Source of the DNA: [Clostridium] symbiosum
GTDB taxonomy: Bacteria; Bacillota; Clostridia; Lachnospirales; Lachnospiraceae
DNA: 64,000 nt
Assembly: GCA_036419695.1 (NCBI GenBank)
Contig: CP143946.1
Coordinates: 1,448,001 to 1,512,000, forward strand
Direction: 5' to 3'
Numbering within the stretch: position 1 is the first letter of the stretch; each line of letters opens with the position of its first letter. Below the pieces are notes generated by a model, which saw only the letters and a list, made by a program, of their open reading frames with translations, did no database searches and was not told where the DNA came from. The position numbers were made by a program, and so were the translations under genes. This document shows positions 51,359-60,722 of this stretch, in pieces.

Positions 51359-51763
51359 ATGGAAGCGATAAAGGAAACTTTAAAAAGTAAGCAGGGAGAA
51401 GGCTATATTGATGTGGCGGTGTTGGTGCTGTGTGTCATGTTGGTGCTGGCTCTGTCTGTGAAGATTCTCCCGGTATTTATCTGTAAACAGCAGCTGGATA
51501 CCTTTGCAACGGAGCTGTGCCGGGAAGCGGAGCTATGCGGGCGAGTGGGCAGTGAGACCAGCCGGAGGGCTGTCGTCTTGCGGGAAAAAACAGGGCTGTC
51601 ACCGGAGATAGACTGGTCCGACAGCGGAAGAATCCAGCTCAATGAGGAGATCACGGTCCGGCTGACTTACCGCTATAATCTGGGCTTGTTTGGTGGTTTT
51701 GGTTCCTTTCCCATCACACTTAAGGCAGTGGCGTCCGGAAAGTCAGAGGTGTATTGGAAATGA
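51359..51763 (+). CDS. Pseudopilin/TadE-like protein, DUF4320 type
   Basis: 134 residues; ATG at 51359 after AGAAGGAGACG rather than the GTG at 51326. KQGEGYIDVAVLVLCVMLVL places a processing-like glycine/glutamate region before one membrane helix, as in Tad pilins and the DUF6133 proteins of this ICE. The remainder is a small extracellular domain. It overlaps the next gene (ATGA). Confidence 0.7.
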   Translation: MEAIKETLKSKQGEGYIDVAVLVLCVMLVLALSVKILPVFICKQQLDTFATELCREAELCGRVGSETSRRAVVLREKTGLSPEIDWSDSGRIQLNEEITVRLTYRYNLGLFGGFGSFPITLKAVASGKSEVYWK

Positions 51764-52305
51764 GAAAGCTAATTCGCTGTGTGAGAGACCAAAGAGGAAT
51801 GGCATTTCCTCTGGTTATCGCCGTGACGCTGGCATTACTTCTGCTTCTCTGTGTCTTGATGGAATTTTTCCGCCTGAGCTTAATCGCTTCCGGCGTGAAG
51901 GAAGCCCTGCAGGATGCAGTGGTTACGGTGGTCAATGACAATTATGCCAATGTGTACCATGGTGTCCGGGAGGGATATTCCGGGGGCTATTATACGGAAG
52001 GATATGAATTTGAAGAGGCAGTTGATACGGGAGATGTATATTATCATCTGGACGAGACGCTGGGAACACGCTCAGAAAATGGAACCCGTGTCAAGTATGC
52101 GGAGGGAGTGCTGGAATACCGCATCACAGGACTGGATGTGGAGATTCGCAATGCCCCGCTGGCTCCTTCCGACCCGCAGAATGCCCAGAGGTTTGAGGCA
52201 GATGCAGAAATCTGGCTGGAGGTTCCGGTCCGGTTTGCCGGAAAGACACTGCCGGCAATGAAAATGAGGCTAAAAGTCCAGGCGGGCTATATCGAAGTAT
52301 TCTAG
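51760..52305 (+). CDS. TadE-like minor pilin
   Basis: 181 residues. Begins with a basic N terminus, then QRGMAFPLVIAVTLALLLLL, a prepilin-like membrane helix, followed by an extracytoplasmic domain with Tyr/Gly-rich YSGGYYTEGYEFEE. Overlaps the DUF4320-type gene, so both are made together. Probably a pilus subunit handled by the A24 peptidase; inferred from shape and context. Confidence 0.65.
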   Translation: MRKLIRCVRDQRGMAFPLVIAVTLALLLLLCVLMEFFRLSLIASGVKEALQDAVVTVVNDNYANVYHGVREGYSGGYYTEGYEFEEAVDTGDVYYHLDETLGTRSENGTRVKYAEGVLEYRITGLDVEIRNAPLAPSDPQNAQRFEADAEIWLEVPVRFAGKTLPAMKMRLKVQAGYIEVF

Positions 52306-52451
52306 TAACAATTAAGACGATGAGCCGTATGAACGGTTGCGTATATTAGGGAAAAAAGAGGGAAGTTTTCTGAAATCGCTGGACTTTTGGAAACGGTTAC
52401 GGTATGTTATGTCGTAAAAAGAGAGAGCTCAAGAAGAGGAGGCAGGATACG

Positions 52452-53063
52452 ATGAAAATCAGTGAACGGACAAAACGGATTCTGGCACTTACCGGTGGAG
52501 TGATTGTATGTGCTGTGTTACTCACCGCGATTGGTGGGCGTTTTAAGGGGCCGGTGGAGACCCTTCCGGCGAGCAAAGAAAGCCTGGCAGTCAGTGAAAA
52601 CCTGGTGGTAAAGACGGAACCGGCTATAGAGACGGAGCCGGCTACCAAGGAAGCGGCTGCCAAACCAACCATCAAAGTGGAAGTTCAAAAGGAAACGGCG
52701 GAAGTGAGTAAGGCGGAAAAAGAGGAGACGAAAGCGCCGGTGCCGGTACAGACGGATCGAGAGGAACAAGCAATCCAACCGGCTCCCGAAAAGCCAACGG
52801 CTCCTCCCAAGGAAGTTCTGGAGAATCCGGAAGTAAAACCCAATGGTGAAACGGTAGCCGGAACAGTGGAAGCGGTAGAACATGAAAATGTTGAACAGCC
52901 GAGCGAACCACCAACCCAGGCAGGAGAACCGCAGGGTGGAGATACCCAGAACGGGAAGATTTATGTGCCGGGCTTTGGCTGGATTGACGATATTGGAGAG
53001 GGCCAGGGAAGCACAGCAGAAGATATGTACGAGAATGGAAATAAAATTGGAATCATGAACTAA
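52452..53063 (+). CDS. Membrane-anchored, Pro/Glu-rich ICE protein (DUF6550-like)
   Basis: 203 residues; ATG at 52452 after GAGGAGGCAGG. One N-terminal helix (ILALTGGVIVCAVLLTAIGG), then a long low-complexity region rich in Lys, Glu, Pro and Thr, and a short conserved end (KIYVPGFGWIDDIGEGQG). It probably spans the cell wall. Proteins ending in this GFGWI phrase are common in clostridial ICEs; function unknown. Confidence 0.65.
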   Translation: MKISERTKRILALTGGVIVCAVLLTAIGGRFKGPVETLPASKESLAVSENLVVKTEPAIETEPATKEAAAKPTIKVEVQKETAEVSKAEKEETKAPVPVQTDREEQAIQPAPEKPTAPPKEVLENPEVKPNGETVAGTVEAVEHENVEQPSEPPTQAGEPQGGDTQNGKIYVPGFGWIDDIGEGQGSTAEDMYENGNKIGIMN

Positions 53064-53120
53064 ATAAATGAAACGAGAAGGCATCGCTGCTGCGGTGCTT
53101 TTTGTTTGGAAAGGAGTTTA

Positions 53121-54340
53121 ATGAAAGAATTTTGCAGGAGGCTTCTGACCTTTGTGCTTGTGTTTTCCCTATTGCCAGCCGGACCAGTGTACGCGATTGG
53201 AGATGGCAATATCAATAACGGCGGGGGGAGCATGGGACAGGGAACCACAAAAAATAGCTGGTCTCCGGGAAATGAAGGGGTACGTGTTACGGTGATACGG
53301 GCATCTGACCGATCTGCTGTGACTCAGCCTATTGATTTTACCAATAAAAGGCCCACCAATGTGCGGCTGCATTTCGGAAAAGTCTGTAAGGTATCTTATG
53401 CTCAGGGAAGCGCGGTCAGTGCAAGTCAGGAAGCCTATACCTTTGTGAATCCTGCCCAGTCGCTGCCCAGAATCATCAGTTCCCAGAGTCTTGGCGCTGC
53501 CAGCATTGAGGCAATCAAAAGCTATTTTACGGATGAACAGGTAATCAGAAGCATTGCGAACCTGACGGGAATGGACTTTGAGGTGTTGACAGGCGGTGAT
53601 TATAAGCTTTTATTAGAGCCGGTTGTGTATCTGACCTATCAGGGAGTGTTCACTGCCATGACAGCTACGGAAGCGGCACTCTACGATCAGCTTACAGGAG
53701 GCGCTGTGCGCCTGGTTCTCCCCACGGTAGGTTTCCAGAATCTTCCTCTGTCCATGTTTTTGGAGGAGGCAGACTTGGGATACCCGGCCTGGAGCGGCCC
53801 TAAAACTGGTGTGCGCAGCAATCAGGAAATTATCAGTTCCCTGGGGCTTGGGATTGTTCGTTTTAACGAGGTGACAACACCTCCGGAAGTAACCGCGTAT
53901 GATTATGAATACCGGGTGAATACGGAGGTAATAACAGCGGTGACTGTAAGTGGAGGTCAGTCCGATCCGGATCATCCGGTATCGGTGACGTTCCGAGTTG
54001 GCGATAAGAGAATGCGGGTTAACGGTGTGTATTATCCAAGCGGAGACAGCCAGATTGCATGGATTCGATGGACCACGCCTTCGACACCACAGAAGATGAC
54101 GATACATGTGACTGTAACCGGAGGAGGAAGGGCCGATAAAGGGACGATTACGGCAAACATAGTGGATCTGGGGAAGAACCCGCCGCCGGATCCCAACGCA
54201 GATGACCGGAATGATGGTTTTACACCGGCGGCTATTCCGTCAAATGCCCAGGTGACATCCGCAAGCTGGGGCGTGTGGAGACCGTGGTGGTATGAATACT
54301 GGGTATGGCACAGTGGAGACGAGGATGATGACGGATATTG
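53121..54340 (+). CDS. Secreted ICE protein, exon 1 (interrupted by group II intron)
   Basis: ATG at 53121 after AAAGGAGT. A signal peptide (LLTFVLVFSLLPAGPVYA) leads into a large extracytoplasmic protein. Exon 1 ends at 54340 inside a Trp codon; joining to 57074 gives DDDGYW-WITYRYGWWEF and a total of 570 residues. Without splicing the frame runs into the intron and stops at 54371. The mature part has no motif I recognise; the C-terminal Trp/Tyr-rich region of exon 2 suggests a surface or pilus-associated protein. Confidence 0.78.
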
Positions 54341-57073
54341 GTGTGATCACGCGCGCTTCGTTTTCAGTTAATCTGTGTAGAAATGCGCAATAAAGCTGAA
54401 CAGGTTTCCAGAGGAAACCTGAACTCTGCATTTGAATCGGCAGGTGTGACTCCTGCATGACCTCGTGTGAGAGGTGACAAAATCCCTAATACTCCGACAT
54501 GCGCTGGACTGCAATAAGTTCAGTGTATGAAGCTCGGTGAAGAGCGGTAAAAGCGCCTGTGATGGGGCAAGTAGCTGCGGGGGGCTATAAAACAGTCATG
54601 CTTAGTATGTCGAAAGACCGACGAATACTTGAACGTACAGCTCGTTACACCAAGGATACCGAAATAAGAAGGTATTCGCTCCATAACGGGGAACTGTCGT
54701 TGAACGGCTCTTGTGATCGTGCCGTCCAACAGGAAACCATAGGAAAACCGTGGTCGAATGTCTTTAGCAGACATCACACCAGCTAAAGATGGCAGTCGGG
54801 CTACAGAGTAGAGCTAAAACTGTTATGTAAAGCTAGAATGCAGGGAACGAAGGAACCACAGCAGAGAACGGCAAGCCGTTAAAAGAGTTATTGCACTCGC
54901 TCTAACAGGAAGGAAATGGCCTGTGAAGCTGTGGGACGGCAGCCCGTAGTAGTGATGAAGCATCGTAATGGGTGTGGAGCGAAGGGGCATAGTCTATACA
55001 GAAATCATGTGACCAGTCTGTCGAGGAAGCCGTAGGCGAACCTGACTAAAACCAGAAACACCAGAAATCCGAAAGGAGGTGGTGCGTATGGCACAACAAT
55101 TCGACTATCCGAAGAACGAAACAGACTTGCGTGATACGTTAGACGCACTTTATTTAGAGGCAAAGACAGCAAAGGACGGAGATAAAAGGCCGTCGTTTGT
55201 AGGTTTGGTTGAACTCATGTCCAGTGAGGTAACGATTAAAACAGCCATACACAATATAAAAGCAAATAAGGGAAGCGAAACTCCGGGCGTTGACGGCTGG
55301 AAAATGCAGAGAGATTATCTCCAGAAGCCCTATGAATGGGTGATTGAGGATATACAGAAAGCATTTCATTATTTTAAGCCGGAAAAGATACGCCGGGTGT
55401 ATATCGACAAGCCGGGAAAAACGGAAAAGCGCCCACTCGGTATTCCGACTATACGGGACAGAATTGTACAGGAATGCATAAGGATTGTGCTGGAACCAAT
55501 CATGGAAGCACAGTTTTACCGATATTCCTTCGGGTTCCGTCCAATGAGGGATACAAAAATGGCGTTGCAGTGTATTACCGGCTACGTCCACAAAACAGGT
55601 TATTATTGGATTGTGGAAGGAGATATCAGCAAATGCTTTGACCGCATTAACCATGGAATACTGATTAAGCGCTTGTATCATATGGGCGTGAAGGACAGAC
55701 GGGTATTGCAGATAATCAAGGCTATGTTGAGAGCAGGAATTGTTGGCGAAAACGAGAAAAATGAGGTCGGCACTCAGCAAGGGGGAGTCCTGTCGCCGCT
55801 GCTTGCAAACGTATATATGGATATGTTTGATGAGTGGGTGAGCAGGCAGTGGATAGATAAGCGCACCTCCCATGATTATGCAAGAAGTGATATAAAAATC
55901 AGTTCCTTGCGCAAGCGTAGCAATCTGCGCCCGGCCTATTTGATTCGTTACGCTGATGATTTTGTACTGATAACCGATACCCCTCAAAATGCAAAGTGGT
56001 GGAAGGAACAAATCAAAACCTTTCTGGAACAAGTGTTGAGATTGAATCTGTCAGAAGAAAAAACGCTGATAACAGATGTGCGTAAAAAGCATATCCATTT
56101 CTTGGGATATGAATACAAGGTAGTGAAAGGCAAGGCTAAGAAGGGGTACATTCCCCGCACCCTGCCTGACAGGAAAAGATTAAAGCGGAAAGTAGATGAG
56201 ATTGCGAAGGAGTGGAGGAAAATCCCGCTCGATGCAAGCAGGGAGAAAGCAATCCATGAATTAAATCTAATCAATAGCAAGGTTCGTGGTCTGATAAACT
56301 ACTACGATAACTGTAGCTGGGTGAATGTTACCATGAAGAAATATAGCCGGAATCTGGAAAAAGCGGCCAAAAGGCGGCTGAAACAGTATAAAGGCAAATG
56401 GATTCCGGCAGACCAGACGCAGAATCTCGTAAATGTCCATCAGAAATACACCACGAAAATCCCTGCAATCCGTTATCGGGATATATGGATAGGAGTGACC
56501 CGGCTTGATTTTTGTAAATGGAATAAGGCAGGGGATAAGATACAGGAAGAAACTCCGTACACGGGAAAGGGTCGGACAATCTATTTTGAGCGAACCAAAC
56601 GGCAGCGAATGAATGCGAGACTGGACGATGTTTTGAGTATGGAAACATCAGAGCTGGTATCCACCGGACAGACCGGAAGGACGTATAATTTTGAGTTCTA
56701 TATGAACCGCGCCTACGCTCTGAACCGGGATAAATTAAAATGCCGTGTTTGCGGAAGATGGCTTATCACCGGCAAACTGTGTACCCATAGAATCAATCCG
56801 GGATTGCCCATAGGAAAAATCAATAAAGTAAATAACCTTGCTTCCATGGATAAAGAATGCTATCAAATCGTAAACGACAAAACCGCGAATCTGTCACATC
56901 TTGATACGAAAACACGCAGAAACGTAGAAAAATTCAGAAAACAACTGGATAAATCACATGATACTCCCACTGTATAGATGGAGCGCCGTGTGAGGGGAAA
57001 CTCTCACGCACGGTGCGAAGCGGGGGAAAATCCCTCTGACTGCTTGGCTGTTAAACACAGTCAGGTAAAAGAT
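54341..57073 (+). mobile_element. Group II intron
   Basis: A 2733-base retroelement. It starts with GTGTG (54341), the group II 5' consensus, and ends with AT (57072-57073), the usual AY. A clear domain V lies at 56981-57016 (stem GCGCCGTG with CACGGTGC, a GAAA tetraloop) and a domain VI-like hairpin at about 57036-57064 (CTGACTG with CAGTCAG). Exact removal joins the two exons in frame. CAATA at 54512-54516, in a hairpin loop, could be the exon-binding site for the TATTG that ends exon 1. Domains I-III fill 54341-55087. Confidence 0.88.
55088..56977 (+). CDS. ltrA: Group II intron reverse transcriptase/maturase (LtrA-like)
   Basis: 629-residue multifunctional intron protein; ATG at 55088, after AAGGAGGTGGTGCGT. 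Order: reverse transcriptase domain (about 60-330) with IPTIRDRIVQECIR, FGFRPMRDTKMAL, VEGDISKCFDRINH, GTQQGGVLSPLLANVYM and the catalytic YADD; maturase domain X; and a C-terminal HNH endonuclease-like part with CRVCGRWLITGKLCTHRINP. All domains are intact, so the intron may be mobile. It helps splicing and reinserts the intron into DNA. Confidence 0.95.
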   Translation: MAQQFDYPKNETDLRDTLDALYLEAKTAKDGDKRPSFVGLVELMSSEVTIKTAIHNIKANKGSETPGVDGWKMQRDYLQKPYEWVIEDIQKAFHYFKPEKIRRVYIDKPGKTEKRPLGIPTIRDRIVQECIRIVLEPIMEAQFYRYSFGFRPMRDTKMALQCITGYVHKTGYYWIVEGDISKCFDRINHGILIKRLYHMGVKDRRVLQIIKAMLRAGIVGENEKNEVGTQQGGVLSPLLANVYMDMFDEWVSRQWIDKRTSHDYARSDIKISSLRKRSNLRPAYLIRYADDFVLITDTPQNAKWWKEQIKTFLEQVLRLNLSEEKTLITDVRKKHIHFLGYEYKVVKGKAKKGYIPRTLPDRKRLKRKVDEIAKEWRKIPLDASREKAIHELNLINSKVRGLINYYDNCSWVNVTMKKYSRNLEKAAKRRLKQYKGKWIPADQTQNLVNVHQKYTTKIPAIRYRDIWIGVTRLDFCKWNKAGDKIQEETPYTGKGRTIYFERTKRQRMNARLDDVLSMETSELVSTGQTGRTYNFEFYMNRAYALNRDKLKCRVCGRWLITGKLCTHRINPGLPIGKINKVNNLASMDKECYQIVNDKTANLSHLDTKTRRNVEKFRKQLDKSHDTPTV

Positions 57074-57566
57074 GTGGATTACCTATCGCTACGGCTGGTG
57101 GGAGTTTGATCTGGACCGCTATCAGGCCAGCCTTTCCGGAACGATGCGGATTCATCCGGATGGAAAATCACCGACCGCATCCGGGGATACAATGAAATCC
57201 GGTTATGGTATCCAGGAGGAGATTACCTCCCGGGTCAGTACCAACCAAAGCGCTTCTGTTACGGGAGCACAGAATGCGGTCACCTATTTCCCGGAGTTTA
57301 AGTACAAGGGATATTGGCGTCTTTTAGAGCGTATGAGCGGAGGCTACAGCTCCCGGTTTGAGTTTGAGGAAAACCCCTACAGTACCTATGGGAGACGTAC
57401 CCATTTTTCACCCATCTGGTACCCGGACGGCAGTTATACGCCCTATACCTGGCTGCTGGATTGCTGGACGCCGGCGGGGATGCTCTCTATGAACTTGACC
57501 GACAGTGTCCGGATCAGAGGAAACCTATGGCAGGATTGGCATATCGCACCGCAGAAGCCGGAGTAA
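57074..57566 (+). CDS. Secreted ICE protein, exon 2
   Basis: The 3' exon of the gene that begins at 53121. Its first base completes the Trp codon split by the intron. It encodes about 163 residues, rich in aromatic residues (YRYGWWEFDLDRYQASLSGT, GRRTHFSPIWYPDGSYTPYT), likely the C-terminal domain of the exported protein. A free-standing ATG at 57072 has no ribosome site. Followed after 12 bases by the next gene. Confidence 0.75.
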
Positions 57567-57578
57567 GGAGGTGGAGAA

Positions 57579-58043
57579 ATGGCATATGAACGGATCGATA
57601 AACCGCAGGGGAGGCTCTATCATTACACCAGAAAAGAAAACCTGGACCGTATTCTGCGGGATGGGCGTATCCGCCGTTTTATGGATACGGAATGTTGGTT
57701 TTGTGCCTCGTTGGAGGATACTTTGGCTCAGATGAAGGATACCGTGATGAAAGAGGGAAAGCCGTACTATGCGGTGGGCGGGATTTTAAAGCATTATCCC
57801 AAGTTTGTTCCGGAGGACTATGTTATTTTGGAGTTAAGGCCGCGCTATCAAAGCGGGGAATGGGTTCGATGGAATTACGAGCTGCCGCCCGGGGCTTCGC
57901 TGGATCTTGTGGAGGCGGCCCATGTGTTCAGTAACCGGAATATTGGCTACCGGGGAGATCTGAAGTTCTGGGATGAGCCGGTGGTTATGGAAGTGGCGCA
58001 GCTGCTTTCCCAGCCGGATCAGCAGCTGGGATTGTCTATGTAA
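57579..58043 (+). CDS. ADP-ribosyltransferase-like/DarT-like ICE protein (tentative)
   Basis: 154 residues; AAGGAGG before the ATG. GRLYHYTRKENLDRILRDGR near the N terminus looks like the first motif of ART-fold proteins such as DarT (xYHxTxxxNLxxIL). The rest has no clear catalytic Glu context. No antitoxin gene is adjacent. The family call rests on one motif and may be wrong; other 'HYT' proteins of unknown function exist. Confidence 0.45.
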   Translation: MAYERIDKPQGRLYHYTRKENLDRILRDGRIRRFMDTECWFCASLEDTLAQMKDTVMKEGKPYYAVGGILKHYPKFVPEDYVILELRPRYQSGEWVRWNYELPPGASLDLVEAAHVFSNRNIGYRGDLKFWDEPVVMEVAQLLSQPDQQLGLSM

Positions 58044-58065
58044 AAAGGAAAGAGAGGATGATTTT

Positions 58066-58404
58066 ATGAGAAGAGTAAAATGGATGGTGCTGTTTTTCAT
58101 GACGGCTATATTTATCTGTGCCTTTGGAATGACGGCATTTGCCACCGGAAACGGAAATGTGGCAGGGGCCATTGAGGGAACCTGGACGGCGGCATCGGAT
58201 CAGATTAAAACAGTCGTCAATAATGTGGTCTTTCCGGCCATCGACCTGGTTCTGGCCGTACTGTTTTTTGTCAAGGTGGGGACCGCCTATATGGACTACC
58301 GGAAACATGGGCAGATTGAGTGGGCTCCGGCAGCAATCCTGTTTGCCGGTCTGGTGTTTATGATTACAGCACCGCTCTATATCTGGCAGATTGTAGGAAT
58401 CTAA
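58066..58404 (+). CDS. Pilin-like small membrane protein of the conjugation system (DUF3852/VirB2-like)
   Basis: 112 residues; ATG at 58066 after GAGAGGATG. A signal-like first helix ending in TAFATGNG is followed by two more hydrophobic helices (VVFPAIDLVLAVLFFVKVGT, and AAILFAGLVFMITAPLYIWQ). This is the layout of VirB2/TrbC-type conjugative pilins, and the gene stands ahead of the VirB6-like gene, as in type IV secretion operons. Confidence 0.7.
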   Translation: MRRVKWMVLFFMTAIFICAFGMTAFATGNGNVAGAIEGTWTAASDQIKTVVNNVVFPAIDLVLAVLFFVKVGTAYMDYRKHGQIEWAPAAILFAGLVFMITAPLYIWQIVGI

Positions 58405-58475
58405 ATCGACAAATTGGGTGCCTGTGAATCCCGGCCAGACAGTAATAGATTGATGCAACAATCGAAAGGAAAAGA

Positions 58476-58925
58476 ATGAAAACACTACGAGAATACATTG
58501 CGGAGTATGATCCATACCGGATGGATAATCCAAGATATGTTCCAGAGGATCAGGCAACGCTCCAGTACGCCAGGGTGTCTGTGATAGCCGATGACCGGTG
58601 GATTGGCGCTTCCCTGCAGCCGCGTCATTTAACCTGGGTGGAAGCAAGGGAAACAGACTTTGTGCAGGGGGTAGAAAATGATTACCGCCATGCAGAAAAG
58701 CTGGAGCTGGTCGTTGAGTGCTATGAGCATAAAGGGGAAGGCAGAGAAAAAAGAGCACTAAGGGGAGCGGAATTTTCCCTGTTCTGTATGGGGGCCTTGG
58801 ATATTCAGACAGTATCCTGTGAGAGAAATGAATGCTTCCAGAAGCCAAGCACGGATTTGGACATGGGTGAGAGCACTTTGTACCAGAGCCAGGCAGGAAT
58901 TGCAGGAGATATGGAAATGGTTTAA
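58476..58925 (+). CDS. ICE protein of unknown function (149 aa)
   Basis: Soluble acidic protein (MKTLREYIAEYDPYRMDNPR). GAAAGGAAAAG precedes the ATG. No motif is recognised. It sits between the pilin-like and VirB6-like genes and may be a cytosolic accessory of the transfer machine. Confidence 0.55.
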   Translation: MKTLREYIAEYDPYRMDNPRYVPEDQATLQYARVSVIADDRWIGASLQPRHLTWVEARETDFVQGVENDYRHAEKLELVVECYEHKGEGREKRALRGAEFSLFCMGALDIQTVSCERNECFQKPSTDLDMGESTLYQSQAGIAGDMEMV

Positions 58926-59018
58926 ACCGTTGTTTGGAGTGCGGGAATCTGGAGAGAGGACTGCGAAACGGCAGTGCTTGTCATGCGGCGCTGCCGCTCA
59001 AGAGGAGGTGATATATGG

Positions 59019-59921
59019 ATGTTTATCTGGGACTTTGTTGCCGACACAGTTCTGGGACAAATCGTAGACTGGGTTTACGGACAGATCATTGGCTTTTTAG
59101 GGAACTTTTTCTCCATGATGGGCCAGATGGGGGCGGAGCTTTTTGAACTGGATTGGGTACAGGCTCTTGTCCTGTTTTTTTCCCATCTGGCCTGGGCGCT
59201 TTATGCGGTCGGTCTGGTGGTGGCTGTGTTTGAATGCGCGATAGAATACCAGTCGGGCCGAGGAAGTATCCGGGATACGGCGATGAATGCCGTCAAAGGT
59301 TTCATGGCGGTGGGATTATTTTCAACGGTTCCGGTCGAATTATATAAATTCAGTGTGTCTCTGCAGGGAAGGGTGAGTGACGGAATCACCGGGCTTGGCG
59401 GCGATTTTGGCTCGGTGGCCGGGAACATCATCGACACGCTGGTCAATGCGGGTTCCCTCCAGGATGCGATGGTAAGCGGTGCCTTTGGAGGGATTAACAG
59501 TATTACCAATCCATTTTTGATGATTTTTATCTTGATTATGATGGGCTATGCCACGATTAAAGTGTTCTTTGCTAACCTGAAACGCGGAGGAATCCTGCTG
59601 ATTCAGATTGCGGTGGGAAGCCTCTATATGTTCAGTGTTCCGCGAGGCTATGTGGACGGTTTTACTTCCTGGTGCAAGCAGATCATTGGAACGTGTCTGA
59701 CAGCTTTTTTGCAGGCGACGATTCTGATTGCAGGGTTGATGGTGCTCAGCACGAATGCCCTGTTGGGAATGGGATTGATGCTTTCAGCGGGGGAAGTGCC
59801 GCGGATTGCCGGGCAGTTTGGTCTTGATACCAGCACCAGGGCGAATCTGATGAGCAGTGTGTATGCCGCACAGAGTGCGGTCAACCTGACCCGGACGGTG
59901 GTTCAGGCAGTGGCAAAATAG
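59019..59921 (+). CDS. VirB6/TrbL-like conjugation membrane protein
   Basis: 300 residues; ATG at 59019, ten bases after AGAGGAGG. Six or more hydrophobic helices, with a first amphipathic part (IVDWVYGQIIGFLGNFFSMM) and the conserved middle GGINSITNPFLMIFILIMMG. This matches the VirB6/TrbL-like proteins (DUF6045 type) of clostridial ICEs that form the membrane channel of type IV secretion. Confidence 0.78.
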   Translation: MFIWDFVADTVLGQIVDWVYGQIIGFLGNFFSMMGQMGAELFELDWVQALVLFFSHLAWALYAVGLVVAVFECAIEYQSGRGSIRDTAMNAVKGFMAVGLFSTVPVELYKFSVSLQGRVSDGITGLGGDFGSVAGNIIDTLVNAGSLQDAMVSGAFGGINSITNPFLMIFILIMMGYATIKVFFANLKRGGILLIQIAVGSLYMFSVPRGYVDGFTSWCKQIIGTCLTAFLQATILIAGLMVLSTNALLGMGLMLSAGEVPRIAGQFGLDTSTRANLMSSVYAAQSAVNLTRTVVQAVAK

Positions 59922-59934
59922 GGGACAGGAGGTG

Positions 59935-60450
59935 ATGTTACCGTTGTATTTTCATACCAATACAGAGATGGCTTTATATTTTGCCAAAGACCTGTTAAGT
60001 GATGAGGAAGAGCACTCCATGTCGGAGATTTATGACTATGTGATGGAACGATGCAAGGGGCATATGGTCATGGGGGATCCGATGCGTGCAACCGTTATCT
60101 CGTCTGCGGTCTGGCGTCTGGCTCACATGGACGGGAGCGGCTACTGCCGGACCCGCCGTGGAATTTACCAAAAAGGAGCGCCGGAGGCATGTAAGAAGGA
60201 ACGGCCTACCCCATATGAAAAAGCAGCCAGGATTGTAGCGCGGGCGGAACGGGAGATTGCAGGCAGTTTCTATGTGGGCCTGGACCGGGAGATGGGAGAG
60301 GAGACCTCCATGCAGATGCAGAAGGTAGGCCGGGAGGTGCTGGAAAAACTGGCACAGATTAAAGGGAGCCTGATTGTTTCCCAACAGGAGTTTAAACGTG
60401 AGAAAAACTGCGAAACAGAGAAAATGTCTGGGATGTCCATGGAAATGTAG
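59935..60450 (+). CDS. ICE protein with winged-helix-like N terminus
   Basis: About 171 residues. The start is uncertain: AGGAGG at 59927-59932 is only two bases from the ATG at 59935, while TTG at 59944 has normal spacing. The N-terminal part (EEHSMSEIYDYVMERCKGHM, ending in RRGIYQKG) resembles a winged helix of the kind used as a restriction/regulator adaptor. The C-terminal half is helical and charged. Function unknown, within the transfer operon. Confidence 0.55.
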   Translation: MLPLYFHTNTEMALYFAKDLLSDEEEHSMSEIYDYVMERCKGHMVMGDPMRATVISSAVWRLAHMDGSGYCRTRRGIYQKGAPEACKKERPTPYEKAARIVARAEREIAGSFYVGLDREMGEETSMQMQKVGREVLEKLAQIKGSLIVSQQEFKREKNCETEKMSGMSMEM

Positions 60451-60461
60451 GAGGTGGAAGT

Positions 60462-60722
60462 ATGTATATTTATCCGGAGCACTTGAAAGCGAAGGCGACC
60501 ATGTGGCTTTGGCAGCTTAAAGATCTGACCCTTGTGGGGATTGGTGTGTTATTTTCTGTCTTCGCGGCGGCCCAGACCGGGAGCTTGGCTGCGTTTATTC
60601 TGACAGCCGTGTATGCATTTTTGACAATCCGCTATGAGGACACCAGCATCCTGGATTTTATCAGCTATGCCTGTGCCTATTTTTTTAGGCAGCAATTCTT
60701 TGAGTGGAGGAAATCAAGATGA
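60462..60722 (+). CDS. PrgI/VirB3-like membrane protein
   Basis: 86 residues with two adjoining hydrophobic helices (DLTLVGIGVLFSVFAAAQTG and LAAFILTAVYAFLTIRYEDT) and a charged end; AGGAGGTGG before the ATG. This is the shape and place of PrgI/VirB3-like subunits, which in Gram-positive type IV systems usually precede the VirB4 ATPase. Overlaps the next gene by ATGA. Confidence 0.72.
   Translation: MYIYPEHLKAKATMWLWQLKDLTLVGIGVLFSVFAAAQTGSLAAFILTAVYAFLTIRYEDTSILDFISYACAYFFRQQFFEWRKSR

Noticed and set aside
53121..54371. Reading the secreted protein as ending at the TAA 54369-54371
   Set aside because: That stop lies 29 bases inside the intron; removal from GTGTG at 54341 to AT at 57073 restores a longer frame.
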